64,000 bases of DNA, taken from NCBI RefSeq assembly GCF_002895005.1, contig NZ_POWF01000004.1, forward strand, positions 173,605-237,604, read 5' to 3'. Below the pieces are notes generated by a model. That model ran no database searches, was not told the DNA's origin, and worked only from the letters and a program-made list of their open reading frames with translations. Both the position numbers and the translations under genes were made by a program. Positions 50,802 to 59,295 of the stretch are shown here, piece after piece; position 1 is the first letter of the stretch, and every line of letters starts with the position of its first letter. Origin of the DNA: Hanstruepera neustonica (GTDB lineage: Bacteria > Bacteroidota > Bacteroidia > Flavobacteriales > Flavobacteriaceae).

Positions 50802-52259
50802 ATGGAAATTAGCTTAAAGGGTGATAAAGAGTTTGATGAAATTCCTTCATTAAAAACCAAAGCTCTTCGCATCAATCTAAACGAAAACATCTATGGTACG
50901 TTTGCTGAAATTGGTGCAGGTCAAGAAACAGTTAGACAATTTTTTAGAGCAGGTGGTGCGTCTGGAACAATAGCCAAAGCCATGTCTGCCTATGATAAAG
51001 ACTTCAGTGATGCCATCTATGGTATTGAAGATGACGGTCGTTATGTCACAGAAGCCCGATTGCGTAAAATGTTAGATCATGAAATTCATCTTATTGAACA
51101 ACGTTTAATTCGTGAAAAACACCCTCATAAGTTATTCTTTTCCTATGCCAACACCGTTGCCACCATTGATTTTGCTAAAAAATATAAAGGTCATGGTTGG
51201 GTAGGAATTCGCTATCAAATTGAAGCCGATCAGGATTACAATGAGATTATTTTGCACTTACGTTTCAAGGAAAATGATGCGCGCTTGCAACAAGAAACTT
51301 TGGGTATTCTTGGAACCAATCTGATTTATGGCGCTTTCTATAAATATAATGAACCCAAGAAGCTGTTACGTTATCTTTATGACCATTTAGACAAAGATCA
51401 ATTGGAAATAGATACTATCAACTTTTCAGGACCTGCTTTTGAATCTGTTGATAATAGATTAATGAGCTTACAGTTGGTAAAGAATGGCATGACAGACGCT
51501 GTTATGTTCTCGCCAGATGGTAATAATGTCTTGCCAGCCAGAGTATTATATAAGAAAAATATATTGGCACTTCGTGGTAGTTTTAGACCTGTTACCAAAG
51601 TGAATATGGATATGTTTCATAAGTCTTATGAAATGTTTATCAAAGAGAATAAAGTTGAAGCTGATAAAACACAGGTGGTTTTTGAAATTACACTTTCTAA
51701 CCTTAGAGCGGAGGGTGAAATTGATGAACAAGATTTTATGGATCGTGCCCGATTGTTATGCTCATTAGGTCAAACGGTATTGATTTCTAATTTTCAAGAG
51801 TATTATAAATTAGTTGAATATTTTTCTCAATATACCAAAAGTCGTATGGGACTTGCCATGGGTGTTAATAATTTAGTCGATATTTTTGATGAAAAATATT
51901 ATAGACACTTAAGTGGTGGTATTCTAGAAGCATTTGGAAAATTATTCTTTAAAGATTTAAGAGTCTACTTATATCCAATGAAAAATGATGATGGATCTTT
52001 AACGACGAGTGAGAACTTAAAAGTGCATCCAAGAATGAAAGAACTATACAAATTCTTTAAATATAACGGAAAAGTGGTTGATATTACCGACTATGATGCT
52101 TCTAACCTAACTGTTTTCTCTAGAAAAGTATTGAAAATGATAAATGATGGAAAAGATGGCTGGGAAGCTATGTTACCAGAAGGTGTAGCCAATCTTATCA
52201 AAGAGAAAAGTCTTTTTGGTTTTGAAACCGAGGAAATTATGCACCCTGACGATTTATAA
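50802..52259 (+). CDS. conserved protein of unknown function (about 485 aa)
   Basis: The protein starts MEISLKGDKEFDEIPSLKTK and contains FAEIGAGQETVRQFFRAGGA and NVLPARVLYKKNILALRGSF. No signal peptide or membrane helix is seen. I recognise the sequence as a widely conserved cytosolic protein in Bacteroidota and some other bacteria, without a defined biochemical role. It has its own good promoter and a terminator, so it is monocistronic. I do not assign a function. Confidence 0.8.
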   Translation: MEISLKGDKEFDEIPSLKTKALRINLNENIYGTFAEIGAGQETVRQFFRAGGASGTIAKAMSAYDKDFSDAIYGIEDDGRYVTEARLRKMLDHEIHLIEQRLIREKHPHKLFFSYANTVATIDFAKKYKGHGWVGIRYQIEADQDYNEIILHLRFKENDARLQQETLGILGTNLIYGAFYKYNEPKKLLRYLYDHLDKDQLEIDTINFSGPAFESVDNRLMSLQLVKNGMTDAVMFSPDGNNVLPARVLYKKNILALRGSFRPVTKVNMDMFHKSYEMFIKENKVEADKTQVVFEITLSNLRAEGEIDEQDFMDRARLLCSLGQTVLISNFQEYYKLVEYFSQYTKSRMGLAMGVNNLVDIFDEKYYRHLSGGILEAFGKLFFKDLRVYLYPMKNDDGSLTTSENLKVHPRMKELYKFFKYNGKVVDITDYDASNLTVFSRKVLKMINDGKDGWEAMLPEGVANLIKEKSLFGFETEEIMHPDDL

Positions 52260-52277
52260 ATAAGAATTACTAATATC

Positions 52278-52307
52278 AAAAAAGCGACCTAAATAGGTCG
52301 CTTTTTT
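52278..52307. terminator. bidirectional intrinsic terminator
   Basis: AAAAAAGCGACCT (52278-52290), loop AAAT, AGGTCGCTTTTTT (52295-52307), between the convergent 485-aa gene and bcp. Confidence 0.88.
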
Positions 52308-52310
52308 ATT

Positions 52311-52763
52311 TTAACCTAATATCTGATTGGTGTGGTCTTTAGTCTTAACCTTGGTTATAACATCCTCAATAATTCCTTTTTCGTTGATTACAAAAGTTGT
52401 TCTATGAATTCCATCAAACTCTCTACCCATAAATTTTTTAGGTCCCCAAACTCCATAAGCTTCAATGACTGCTTTATCTTCATCAGCTAAAAGAGAATAT
52501 GGAAAGTTAAATTTATTTTTAAAATTGGACTGCTTTTTTTGGCTATCGGCACTCACACCTAAAATATCATAACCTTTAGACTTAAACTGCTCATAATTAT
52601 CACTTAAGTTACAGGCTTCAGCGGTACAGCCTGGCGTGTTGGCTTTTGGATAAAAAAACAACACCAGTTTCTTGCCTTTGTAATCGGATAATGAAATGGT
52701 GTTCCCTTGTTCGTCATTTGCTTTAAAATCTGGTGCTTTGTCACCTGGTTTCAATTGTGTCAT
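52311..52763 (-). CDS. bcp: thioredoxin-dependent thiol peroxidase (BCP/PrxQ)
   Basis: A 150-aa peroxiredoxin from ATG 52763 (MTQLKPGDKAPDFKANDEQG). The peroxidatic Cys46 lies in NTPGCTAEAC and the resolving Cys51 follows five residues later, as in atypical 2-Cys PrxQ. It reduces hydroperoxides with electrons from thioredoxin. An in-frame ATG at 52787 would put the start beyond the -7 box. It is divergent from nth with only 35 bp between the starts. Confidence 0.94.
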   Translation of the reverse strand: MTQLKPGDKAPDFKANDEQGNTISLSDYKGKKLVLFFYPKANTPGCTAEACNLSDNYEQFKSKGYDILGVSADSQKKQSNFKNKFNFPYSLLADEDKAVIEAYGVWGPKKFMGREFDGIHRTTFVINEKGIIEDVITKVKTKDHTNQILG

Positions 52764-52769
52764 AATGTG

Positions 52770-52792
52770 TAACTTTGTTTTTATCAAAAATA
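52770..52792. promoter_or_regulatory. overlapping divergent -7 elements for nth (+) and bcp (-)
   Basis: TAACTTTG at 52770-52777 (+) and CAAAAATA at 52785-52792 (TATTTTTG on minus) both match TAnnTTTG. They lie within the 35-bp spacer, so the two promoters must occlude each other. Confidence 0.5.
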
Positions 52793-52798
52793 CAATTT

Positions 52799-53455
52799 AT
52801 GACCAAGACAGAAAAGGTAGATTTCGTTATAAAAACGTTAAACCACCTCTATCCCAATATTCCTATTCCACTAGAACATAAAGACCCTTACACCTTGCTG
52901 ATAGCTGTACTAATGTCAGCACAAAGCACAGATGTTCGTGTAAACCAAATTACCCCTTTATTATTTCAAAAAGCAGACAACCCTTACGATATGGTTAAAT
53001 TGACGGTTGATGAAATTAGAGATATTATAAAACCTGTTGGCCTATCTCCAATGAAAAGTAAAGGTATTCATGGACTCTCTGAAATACTTATCGAAAAATA
53101 TCAGGGTGAGGTCCCACAAACCTATGAAGCATTAGAGGCTTTACCAGCAGTTGGACATAAAACGGCAGCTGTTGTGCTTTCACAAGCATTTGGTATTCCG
53201 GCTTTTCCAGTAGATACGCATATACATCGTCTGATGTATCGTTGGGGTTTGAGTAATGGCAAAAATGTTGTACAAACAGAAAAGGATGCCAAACGACTGT
53301 TTCCAAAAGATTTATGGAATGACCTTCATTTACAGATTATATGGTATGGTCGTGAGTATTCACCAGCCAGAGGCTGGGATTTGGAAAAAGATGTCATAAC
53401 AAAAACAATTGGAAGAAAATCAGTCTTGAAAGATTATTATTCAAAAAAGAGATAA
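52799..53455 (+). CDS. nth: endonuclease III-type DNA glycosylase without iron-sulfur cluster
   Basis: A 218-aa HhH-GPD glycosylase from ATG 52799. The core is LLIAVLMSAQSTDVRVNQIT. The hairpin-helix-hairpin and catalytic Lys121 lie in LEALPAVGHKTAAVVLSQAF, and the catalytic Asp139 in FPVDTHIHRLMYRWGL. The protein has no cysteine at all; the usual C-terminal C-x6-C-x2-C-x5-C loop is replaced by GREYSPARGWDLEKDVITK. It should remove oxidised pyrimidines in base-excision repair, but without the cluster that E. coli Nth carries. Confidence 0.9.
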   Translation: MTKTEKVDFVIKTLNHLYPNIPIPLEHKDPYTLLIAVLMSAQSTDVRVNQITPLLFQKADNPYDMVKLTVDEIRDIIKPVGLSPMKSKGIHGLSEILIEKYQGEVPQTYEALEALPAVGHKTAAVVLSQAFGIPAFPVDTHIHRLMYRWGLSNGKNVVQTEKDAKRLFPKDLWNDLHLQIIWYGREYSPARGWDLEKDVITKTIGRKSVLKDYYSKKR

Positions 53456-53456
53456 A

Positions 53457-53486
53457 AAAAAGTCCTGAGACTAATCAGGACTTTTT
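53457..53486 (+). terminator. intrinsic terminator after nth
   Basis: AAAAAGTCCTGA (53457-53468), loop GACTAA, TCAGGACTTTTT (53475-53486). Being symmetrical, it may also end the minus-strand 48-aa gene. Confidence 0.85.
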
Positions 53487-53492
53487 CAAAGT

Positions 53493-53639
53493 TTAGTTGA
53501 GAAGTGCTTCAAACTTCATCTTATTACAATTTATAACACTTAAAGCCTTCGAATAATTAAGAAGAAAATTTACGGTTTCTTCTTTTGGGTTCAGATTAAG
53601 TTGCTTTTGAGGATTTTTTTTAGAGTAAAGTTTCGCCAT
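53493..53639 (-). CDS. 48-aa conserved small protein downstream of the sigma factor
   Basis: The minus-strand frame from ATG 53639 to TAA 53493 encodes MAKLYSKKNPQKQLNLNPKE, then ETVNFLLNYSKALSVINCNK and MKFEALLN. I recall closely similar peptides (PKEETIxFLLNYSKAL) in other flavobacteria, also near this sigma factor, which supports a real gene. It is basic at the start, with a single helix predicted in the middle. It lies 59 bp after the sigma gene on the same strand and ends at the nth terminator. Function unknown; a regulatory partner of the sigma factor or of another protein is possible. Confidence 0.65.
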   Translation of the reverse strand: MAKLYSKKNPQKQLNLNPKEETVNFLLNYSKALSVINCNKMKFEALLN

Positions 53640-53698
53640 TTAAGTCATTTTTTTGGTTCTTATACTTTACCTAACGTTCTTATTTTTTATTTATTGTA

Positions 53699-54289
53699 TT
53701 AATTTGTTAAAACTATATTATGTTTATCAATTATCTTTCGCATATTGATGAGCGCATAACGCATTCTACCTAATGCTGTGTTGATGCTAACGCCTGTTTT
53801 TTCAGATATTTCCTTAAAGCTCATATCGTTGTACATACGCATAATCAATACTTCTTTTTGGTCATCTGGTAATTCTTCAATAACACGACGAACATCATGT
53901 TCCACCTGATCCTTAATAATACTTTTTTCAGCATCTAAAGATGAATCGCTCAAAACAGAGAAAATATTGAAATCTCCAGTATTACTAAATTTAGGCATCC
54001 GATTATTTTTTCGAAAGTGATCAATAACCAAATTATGAGAAATACGCATGACCCAAGGCAGAAATTTGCCTTCCTCATTATATTTACCAAGTTTGAGGGT
54101 TCTGATTACTTTAATAAAAGTATCTTGAAAAATGTCTTCTGCCACATCACGGTCAAATACTTTTGAATAAATGAAACTGTAAACACGTTGTTTATGCCTA
54201 TTGATTAATAGTTCAATGGCGCGTTCATCTCCTCTAATGTAATTTGAAACTAAAGTAGCATCTGTGATAAGTTCGTGTTGCATAATCAT
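53699..54289 (-). CDS. RNA polymerase ECF-type sigma-70 factor
   Basis: A 196-aa sigma factor with region 2 (LINRHKQRVYSFIYSKVFDR, EDIFQDTFIKVIRTL, FLPWVMRISHNLVIDHFRK) and region 4 (LPDDQKEVLIMRMYNDMSFK, EISEKTGVSINTALGRMRYA). No anti-sigma gene is adjacent; the only neighbour on the strand is a 48-aa gene. A promoter at 54388-54420 implies a leader of about 95 nt, which contains a CCAGAAAACTTTCTGG hairpin (54299-54314). Confidence 0.92.
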   Translation of the reverse strand: MIMQHELITDATLVSNYIRGDERAIELLINRHKQRVYSFIYSKVFDRDVAEDIFQDTFIKVIRTLKLGKYNEEGKFLPWVMRISHNLVIDHFRKNNRMPKFSNTGDFNIFSVLSDSSLDAEKSIIKDQVEHDVRRVIEELPDDQKEVLIMRMYNDMSFKEISEKTGVSINTALGRMRYALINMRKIIDKHNIVLTN

Positions 54290-54387
54290 TACTTTTTACC
54301 AGAAAACTTTCTGGGTTGGGGTTAAAAATTTTAAAAAGTAATGTTTTGCTTATAGGCTACTATCGTGATTTTTAGTATTATACGTTT

Positions 54388-54420
54388 CAAATATAACAAC
54401 AATATTTTCTAAAAAACAAA
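54388..54420 (-). promoter_or_regulatory. promoter of the sigma factor gene
   Basis: On the minus strand: TTTG (54417-54420), 21-bp spacer, TATATTTG (54388-54395). The -7 is a full match to TAnnTTTG. Confidence 0.55.
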
Positions 54421-54485
54421 AAAAATCACAATTTTATTGTTAAATATCGCCCTAAAATCCTTTTTATAGGATGAATAACTTATAG

Positions 54486-54493
54486 TATCTTTG
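54486..54493 (+). promoter_or_regulatory. -7 promoter element TATCTTTG of uvrA
   Basis: Full TAnnTTTG match 25 bp before the ATG at 54519. Confidence 0.55.
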
Positions 54494-54518
54494 CAGAATT
54501 ATTGCTCTAATATACCCT

Positions 54519-57305
54519 ATGATTCCTAATATTTCAGACGTAAACCCTAAAGAAAATATCATTATTAAAGGTGCCAAACTGCACAATTTAAAGAATATTG
54601 ATGTTGTAATCCCTCGAAATAAATTAGTGGTTATTACAGGTTTATCTGGTTCTGGGAAGTCTAGTTTAGCATTTGATACCCTTTATGCAGAAGGCCAGAG
54701 ACGTTACGTAGAGAGTCTTTCAAGTTATGCCAGACAATTTTTAGGACGTTTGAATAAACCAAAGGTTGATTACATAAAGGGCATTGCTCCTGCTATTGCC
54801 ATTGAGCAAAAGGTCAATTCTACCAATCCGCGTTCTACCGTAGGTACAACAACGGAGATTTATGATTATTTAAAGTTGCTGTTTGCAAGAATTGGCAGAA
54901 CCTATTCGCCGAAATCTGGTAATGAAGTCAAAAAACATACCGTGAGAGATGTTTTAAATTACATCAAAGACTTCCCCGAGGGTGAAAAATTATTGTTGCT
55001 GGCTCCTATACATCTCGAAAATGGACGAAAATTAGAGGATAAGTTAAAGGTGCTAAACCAACAAGGATATGCCAGAATTAAAGTTAAGGATACTGTATTT
55101 CGGATAGATGAGATAGATGTTAAAAAAGATATTACGGATGATATCTATTTAGTTATCGATAGAATTATTAAAAAAGATGAGGACGATTTTTACAATCGAT
55201 TGGCTGATGCGGTGCAAATAGCCTTTTTTGAAGGCAAGGGGTCTTGCTTTATAGAAACATTGTCCAATAATACATTACACCCATTCAGTAATAACTTTTC
55301 ATTGGATGGTATGGATTTCTTGGAACCTAATATCCATTTATTTAGTTTCAATAATCCTTATGGCGCCTGCCCAAAATGTGAAGGATATGGAGATGTCATT
55401 GGCATTGACGAAGATTTGGTCATTCCAAATACTGGGTTATCAGTTTATGAAAATGCTATTTTCCCTTGGCGCGGTGACAGTATGAGCTGGTATCGGGATC
55501 AATTGGTCAACAATTCACACAAATTCGATTTCCCAATACATAAACCTTACTTTGAATTAAGTGAAGCACACAAGCAACTCATTTGGAATGGTAACGACTA
55601 TTTTGAAGGGTTGAATGATTTTTTTGCAGAATTGGAATCCAAAGCCTATAAAATTCAAAACCGTGTGATGTTATCCCGTTATCGCGGTAAAACAAAATGT
55701 AAAGTTTGTGGTGGAAAGCGCTTAAGGCCCGAAGCCAATTACGTAAAAATTGGCGGTGCTACCATTACTGATTTGGTAGATATGCCTATTGATGAGTTAA
55801 CGTTATTCTTCAAGCAATTAGAACTTTCTGATTATGAAATGGGTGTGGCACAGCGACTATTAAAAGAAATTGAAAACCGATTGAGCTACTTAACTAATGT
55901 GGGATTAAATTACCTGACACTTAACAGAAAATCCAATACGTTATCAGGAGGAGAAAGTCAGCGCATTAATCTGGCCACATCATTGGGCAGTAGTTTGGTT
56001 GGATCTATGTATATTTTGGATGAGCCGAGTATTGGCTTGCATCCAAAGGATACTGAACGTTTAATTGGTGTGCTGAAATCTTTACGAGATTTAGGCAATA
56101 CGGTCATTGTCGTTGAGCATGATGAAGATATTATGCAAGCTGCTGACGAAATTATCGATATTGGTCCCGAAGCGGGAACCTTTGGAGGTCAAGTGGTTGC
56201 CGCTGGAACGTATCAAAATGTTTTAAGTTCAGAATCACTAACTGCCCAATATCTTAATGGACGTATTGAAATTGAAGTTCCTAAAACAAGGCGATCATCA
56301 AAATATGCCCTTGAAATTATTGGAGCCAAAGAAAACAACCTTAAGAATATTGATGTGACTTTGCCTTTGGGTATGTTAACTGTAGTCACAGGTGTTTCCG
56401 GTAGTGGTAAAAGTACCTTAATCAAGAAAATAGTATATCCTGCGCTGCAGAAAAAATTAACTGATTTTGGTGATAAACCTGGGCAATTCTCAGATTTGAA
56501 AGGAAATTTCAGCAATGTGAGTCAAATCGAATTTGTGGACCAAAACCCTATTGGTCGTTCCTCGCGCTCCAATCCTGTAACGTATATCAAAGCCTATGAT
56601 GATATCAGAGCACTATTTGCCAATCAGAAGTTGAGTAAAATTCGAAATTACCAAGCCAAACACTTTAGTTTTAATGTCGATGGCGGCCGTTGCGAAACTT
56701 GTAAAGGCGAAGGGGAAGTGACCATTGAAATGCAATTTATGGCAGATGTGCATTTGACCTGTGAAACCTGTAATGGTAAGCGATTTAAGAAAGAAGTGTT
56801 GGAAGTTACTTTTGAAGATAAAAGTATTGATGACATTTTGAACATGACCATTGATGATGCCATAGCATTCTTTGAAAAGCATAAACAAACCAAAATAGAA
56901 AACAAACTACAACCACTACAAGATGTTGGTTTGGGTTATGTAACATTAGGTCAAAGCTCTTCTACCCTTTCGGGTGGTGAAGCCCAACGTATTAAACTAG
57001 CGTCATTTTTAGGCAAAGGTTCTAAAGGTGCCAATACCTTGTTTATTTTCGATGAGCCTACAACGGGCTTACATTTCCATGATATTAAAAAGCTTTTAAA
57101 GTCGTTTCAAGCACTCATTAATCAAGGACATTCCATTATCGTTATTGAGCATAATCTGGAACTCATAAAATGTGCGGATTACATTGTGGATCTTGGTCCC
57201 GAAGGTGGTAAAAATGGTGGTGAATTAGTGGCACAAGGTACTCCGGAAGAAATTGTTGCCAACAAACAATCCATCACAGGAATTTATCTCAAGGATAAAC
57301 TCTAA
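54519..57305 (+). CDS. uvrA: excinuclease ABC subunit A
   Basis: A 928-aa damage-sensing ATPase of nucleotide-excision repair, with two ABC modules. Walker A1 is GLSGSGKSSLAFDTLYAEGQ, signature 1 TLSGGESQRINLATSLG, Walker A2 GVSGSGKSTLIKK, and signature 2 TLSGGEAQRIKLASFLG. Zinc ligands are visible as CPKCEGYG with CKVCGGKRL, and as CETCKGEGE with CETCNGKRF. Length is normal. UvrB and UvrC are not in the window. The 3' end overlaps the convergent DUF3667 gene by 4 bp. Confidence 0.97.
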   Translation: MIPNISDVNPKENIIIKGAKLHNLKNIDVVIPRNKLVVITGLSGSGKSSLAFDTLYAEGQRRYVESLSSYARQFLGRLNKPKVDYIKGIAPAIAIEQKVNSTNPRSTVGTTTEIYDYLKLLFARIGRTYSPKSGNEVKKHTVRDVLNYIKDFPEGEKLLLLAPIHLENGRKLEDKLKVLNQQGYARIKVKDTVFRIDEIDVKKDITDDIYLVIDRIIKKDEDDFYNRLADAVQIAFFEGKGSCFIETLSNNTLHPFSNNFSLDGMDFLEPNIHLFSFNNPYGACPKCEGYGDVIGIDEDLVIPNTGLSVYENAIFPWRGDSMSWYRDQLVNNSHKFDFPIHKPYFELSEAHKQLIWNGNDYFEGLNDFFAELESKAYKIQNRVMLSRYRGKTKCKVCGGKRLRPEANYVKIGGATITDLVDMPIDELTLFFKQLELSDYEMGVAQRLLKEIENRLSYLTNVGLNYLTLNRKSNTLSGGESQRINLATSLGSSLVGSMYILDEPSIGLHPKDTERLIGVLKSLRDLGNTVIVVEHDEDIMQAADEIIDIGPEAGTFGGQVVAAGTYQNVLSSESLTAQYLNGRIEIEVPKTRRSSKYALEIIGAKENNLKNIDVTLPLGMLTVVTGVSGSGKSTLIKKIVYPALQKKLTDFGDKPGQFSDLKGNFSNVSQIEFVDQNPIGRSSRSNPVTYIKAYDDIRALFANQKLSKIRNYQAKHFSFNVDGGRCETCKGEGEVTIEMQFMADVHLTCETCNGKRFKKEVLEVTFEDKSIDDILNMTIDDAIAFFEKHKQTKIENKLQPLQDVGLGYVTLGQSSSTLSGGEAQRIKLASFLGKGSKGANTLFIFDEPTTGLHFHDIKKLLKSFQALINQGHSIIVIEHNLELIKCADYIVDLGPEGGKNGGELVAQGTPEEIVANKQSITGIYLKDKL

Positions 57306-58366
57306 TACGATAAAAACGCTACAAAAAGTACGGCCAATGAGGCTGGAAAAAGAAACACGAAAAACGTAAAGGTTACCATACTACTTTTCAGAAAGCTTAA
57401 AAACCAGCCTTGATCATAGAATCGTTTCAAGGCTATAAACAGATAGATGAAAGTTGAAATCATTATCAAGAATGTTATCCACCCTGGGAAATCAGCCCAA
57501 GCAAAATTGAGTAGTAGCAACACACTGAAAACCGTAAATAAAAAGGAAAAAAAGTAAAAGCTAAACACCAAGTGATAGGCATAAGCCCCTTTTCTGAAAT
57601 AAAACAGTTTCAGGATGAACGCAAAAATTGGCAATAGAAAAAACATGGCAATGGGAATCGTATCATAAAACGCCTTGAGTATCGAACCGCCACTTTTGGT
57701 TTTATAAAACTTGAGCATTTGCGCATAAAACCGTTTTTTAAAATAACCTGCGTCATCATCCATACCCATTTCCTTGTAAATAACTTTATCGGCAGCGCCT
57801 ACATCAATTAAGGAATCTATTTTATTTTCATCAAACCCAAAATTCATATTCGGCTTGGTATTGCCTCCAGTTTTTATTAAAGAATCCAATTCTTTGAGTT
57901 CAACTTCGTTTAAACCCATTTTATCTTTATTGGCTTCATAAGGTTTCATCAATTTTGCCACTTGAGCAGAATCTAATCCTTTTTCAGAAATGGTATCGAT
58001 GACCTTTTTGGCTTTCTCATAATCACGTTTTAAAGCCCTGTCAATACTCTCTTCCTGTTCGCGAGCAACAAACGAAAACAAAAAGAAAAAGATAACCGAA
58101 ATGAATAAATACATTTGAGCCGGATGTAAATACAATAAGCGCTTACCTTCCAGGAATTTTTTGGCTAAATATCCTGGACGAATCATTAAAGGAATAAAAC
58201 TTTTGAAAAACCGTGCGTCAAATGAAAAATAATTACTGATGGTATTATAGAATAAGACACCAATGGTTAATTCGTCATTGGCTTTTTGACCACAATGCGG
58301 ACAAAATTCAAAGCCTTTCTCGAATTCTTGTTCGCAGTTCTTACATGTGGTTTGCTCGGTTGCCAT
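57302..58366 (-). CDS. DUF3667 domain-containing membrane protein
   Basis: A 354-aa protein with an N-terminal zinc ribbon (CKNCEQEFEKGFEFCPHCGQ). The DUF3667 core follows (RFFKSFIPLMIRPGYLAKKF, LLYLHPAQMYLFISVIFFFL) with a first membrane helix, then a long hydrophilic insertion (about residues 120-225). Three or four helices lie at the C-terminus. The family is common in Bacteroidota and uncharacterised. It may sense or bind at the membrane, but nothing specific is supported. Confidence 0.87.
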   Translation of the reverse strand: MATEQTTCKNCEQEFEKGFEFCPHCGQKANDELTIGVLFYNTISNYFSFDARFFKSFIPLMIRPGYLAKKFLEGKRLLYLHPAQMYLFISVIFFFLFSFVAREQEESIDRALKRDYEKAKKVIDTISEKGLDSAQVAKLMKPYEANKDKMGLNEVELKELDSLIKTGGNTKPNMNFGFDENKIDSLIDVGAADKVIYKEMGMDDDAGYFKKRFYAQMLKFYKTKSGGSILKAFYDTIPIAMFFLLPIFAFILKLFYFRKGAYAYHLVFSFYFFSFLFTVFSVLLLLNFAWADFPGWITFLIMISTFIYLFIALKRFYDQGWFLSFLKSSMVTFTFFVFLFPASLAVLFVAFLSY

Positions 58367-58450
58367 GGTTAATGTAGTTTCTATAAAATTATAAAATTAT
58401 CTCAACAATCAAACATTCATTAATAACATGATAGACAATACGTTACATTT

Positions 58451-58466
58451 TTGGCACGACAATTGA
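58451..58466 (+). promoter_or_regulatory. possible sigma-54 promoter (TTGGCACG-N4-TTGA)
   Basis: TTGGCACG (58451-58458), four bases, TTGA (58463-58466). The -24 half is a full consensus match with correct spacing to the -12 half, which has GA in place of GC. It lies 68 bp before ATG 58535. Confidence 0.35.
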
Positions 58467-58534
58467 ATCTAGTTTAACAAATAGCGTAAGCCGAAAAGCT
58501 CAAGAGTAGGCAAAATCTTTAAAATCCTAGTATT

Positions 58535-59233
58535 ATGAAAAAACAAGTACTTTTATTTACAGTATTGTTAATGGGATTAACGACTGTAACAGCAACCGAG
58601 ATTCGTTCTGGCATTCAAGATGAAGATTTAATGACGCGCTATCGTTATGCACAACCGGTAATGTTTGTGGAGCGTGGTGTGGAATTTATGATCTTTCCTG
58701 ATGGAAGTTTCGATTTTAACACCAATGTGGTTACCGATTTTCATACCAGTAATAATTACTACTACAGAAGCGCAACCACCACAACAAGACGCAGTTCAAT
58801 AAATATTACCTTTGGTGCTCCAGGTGTTACCAATCGGGTGCATTTTTCAACTCCTAGAGATCGTGGGGTTATTATTCAACATGATAGAGATGGTAAAGTG
58901 AGACGTATTGGCAATGTATTCATTAATTACGACCGTTTTGGGAAAGTGAAACGTGTTGGAAGTATCTATATGCAATACAACCGAGGTAATAACCGCTTGA
59001 TTCAAGTTGGTGGACTACATGTTAGGTATAATGTTTTTGGTGAGTTAGTGCACTCACACGGTCAAGTCAGTCCGTTTAGTAATAGTTGCGGAATCTGTGG
59101 GATTTCAGGTTGTACTACCGCACATACATTTGGAAACAGTACGTTTGACCATGACAGCGACTGGAATGATGATGAAGACTTTTACTATTATAAAGAAGAT
59201 AAAAAAGACAATAAATTACAATTGAAAAGATAA
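58535..59233 (+). CDS. hypothetical exported protein
   Basis: A 232-aa protein with signal peptide MKKQVLLFTVLLMGLTTVTA. The mature part has MFVERGVEFMIFPDGSFDFN and two imperfect internal repeats of the form VRRIGNVFINYDRFGKVKRV and GSIYMQYNRGNN. Next comes a short Cys-rich segment (NSCGICGISGCTTAH) and an acidic Asp/Lys tail. Similar FPDGSFDFN proteins occur throughout flavobacteria; the function is unknown. A possible sigma-54 promoter precedes it and a terminator follows. Confidence 0.75.
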   Translation: MKKQVLLFTVLLMGLTTVTATEIRSGIQDEDLMTRYRYAQPVMFVERGVEFMIFPDGSFDFNTNVVTDFHTSNNYYYRSATTTTRRSSINITFGAPGVTNRVHFSTPRDRGVIIQHDRDGKVRRIGNVFINYDRFGKVKRVGSIYMQYNRGNNRLIQVGGLHVRYNVFGELVHSHGQVSPFSNSCGICGISGCTTAHTFGNSTFDHDSDWNDDEDFYYYKEDKKDNKLQLKR

Positions 59234-59260
59234 TTTAACCTACAGTTAGTTATTATTTAA

Positions 59261-59295
59261 AAGCCCGAATGGTTAATTGACTGTTCGGGTTTTTT
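59261..59295. terminator. terminator-like hairpin between convergent genes
   Basis: CCCGAA (59264-59269) pairs with TTCGGG (59284-59289), followed by TTTTTT. The loop is 14 nt, and AAAAG before the stem can extend the pairing. Confidence 0.65.

Noticed and set aside
56213..56905. Minus-strand frames opposite uvrA
   Set aside because: Shadows of the second UvrA ABC module; no independent support.
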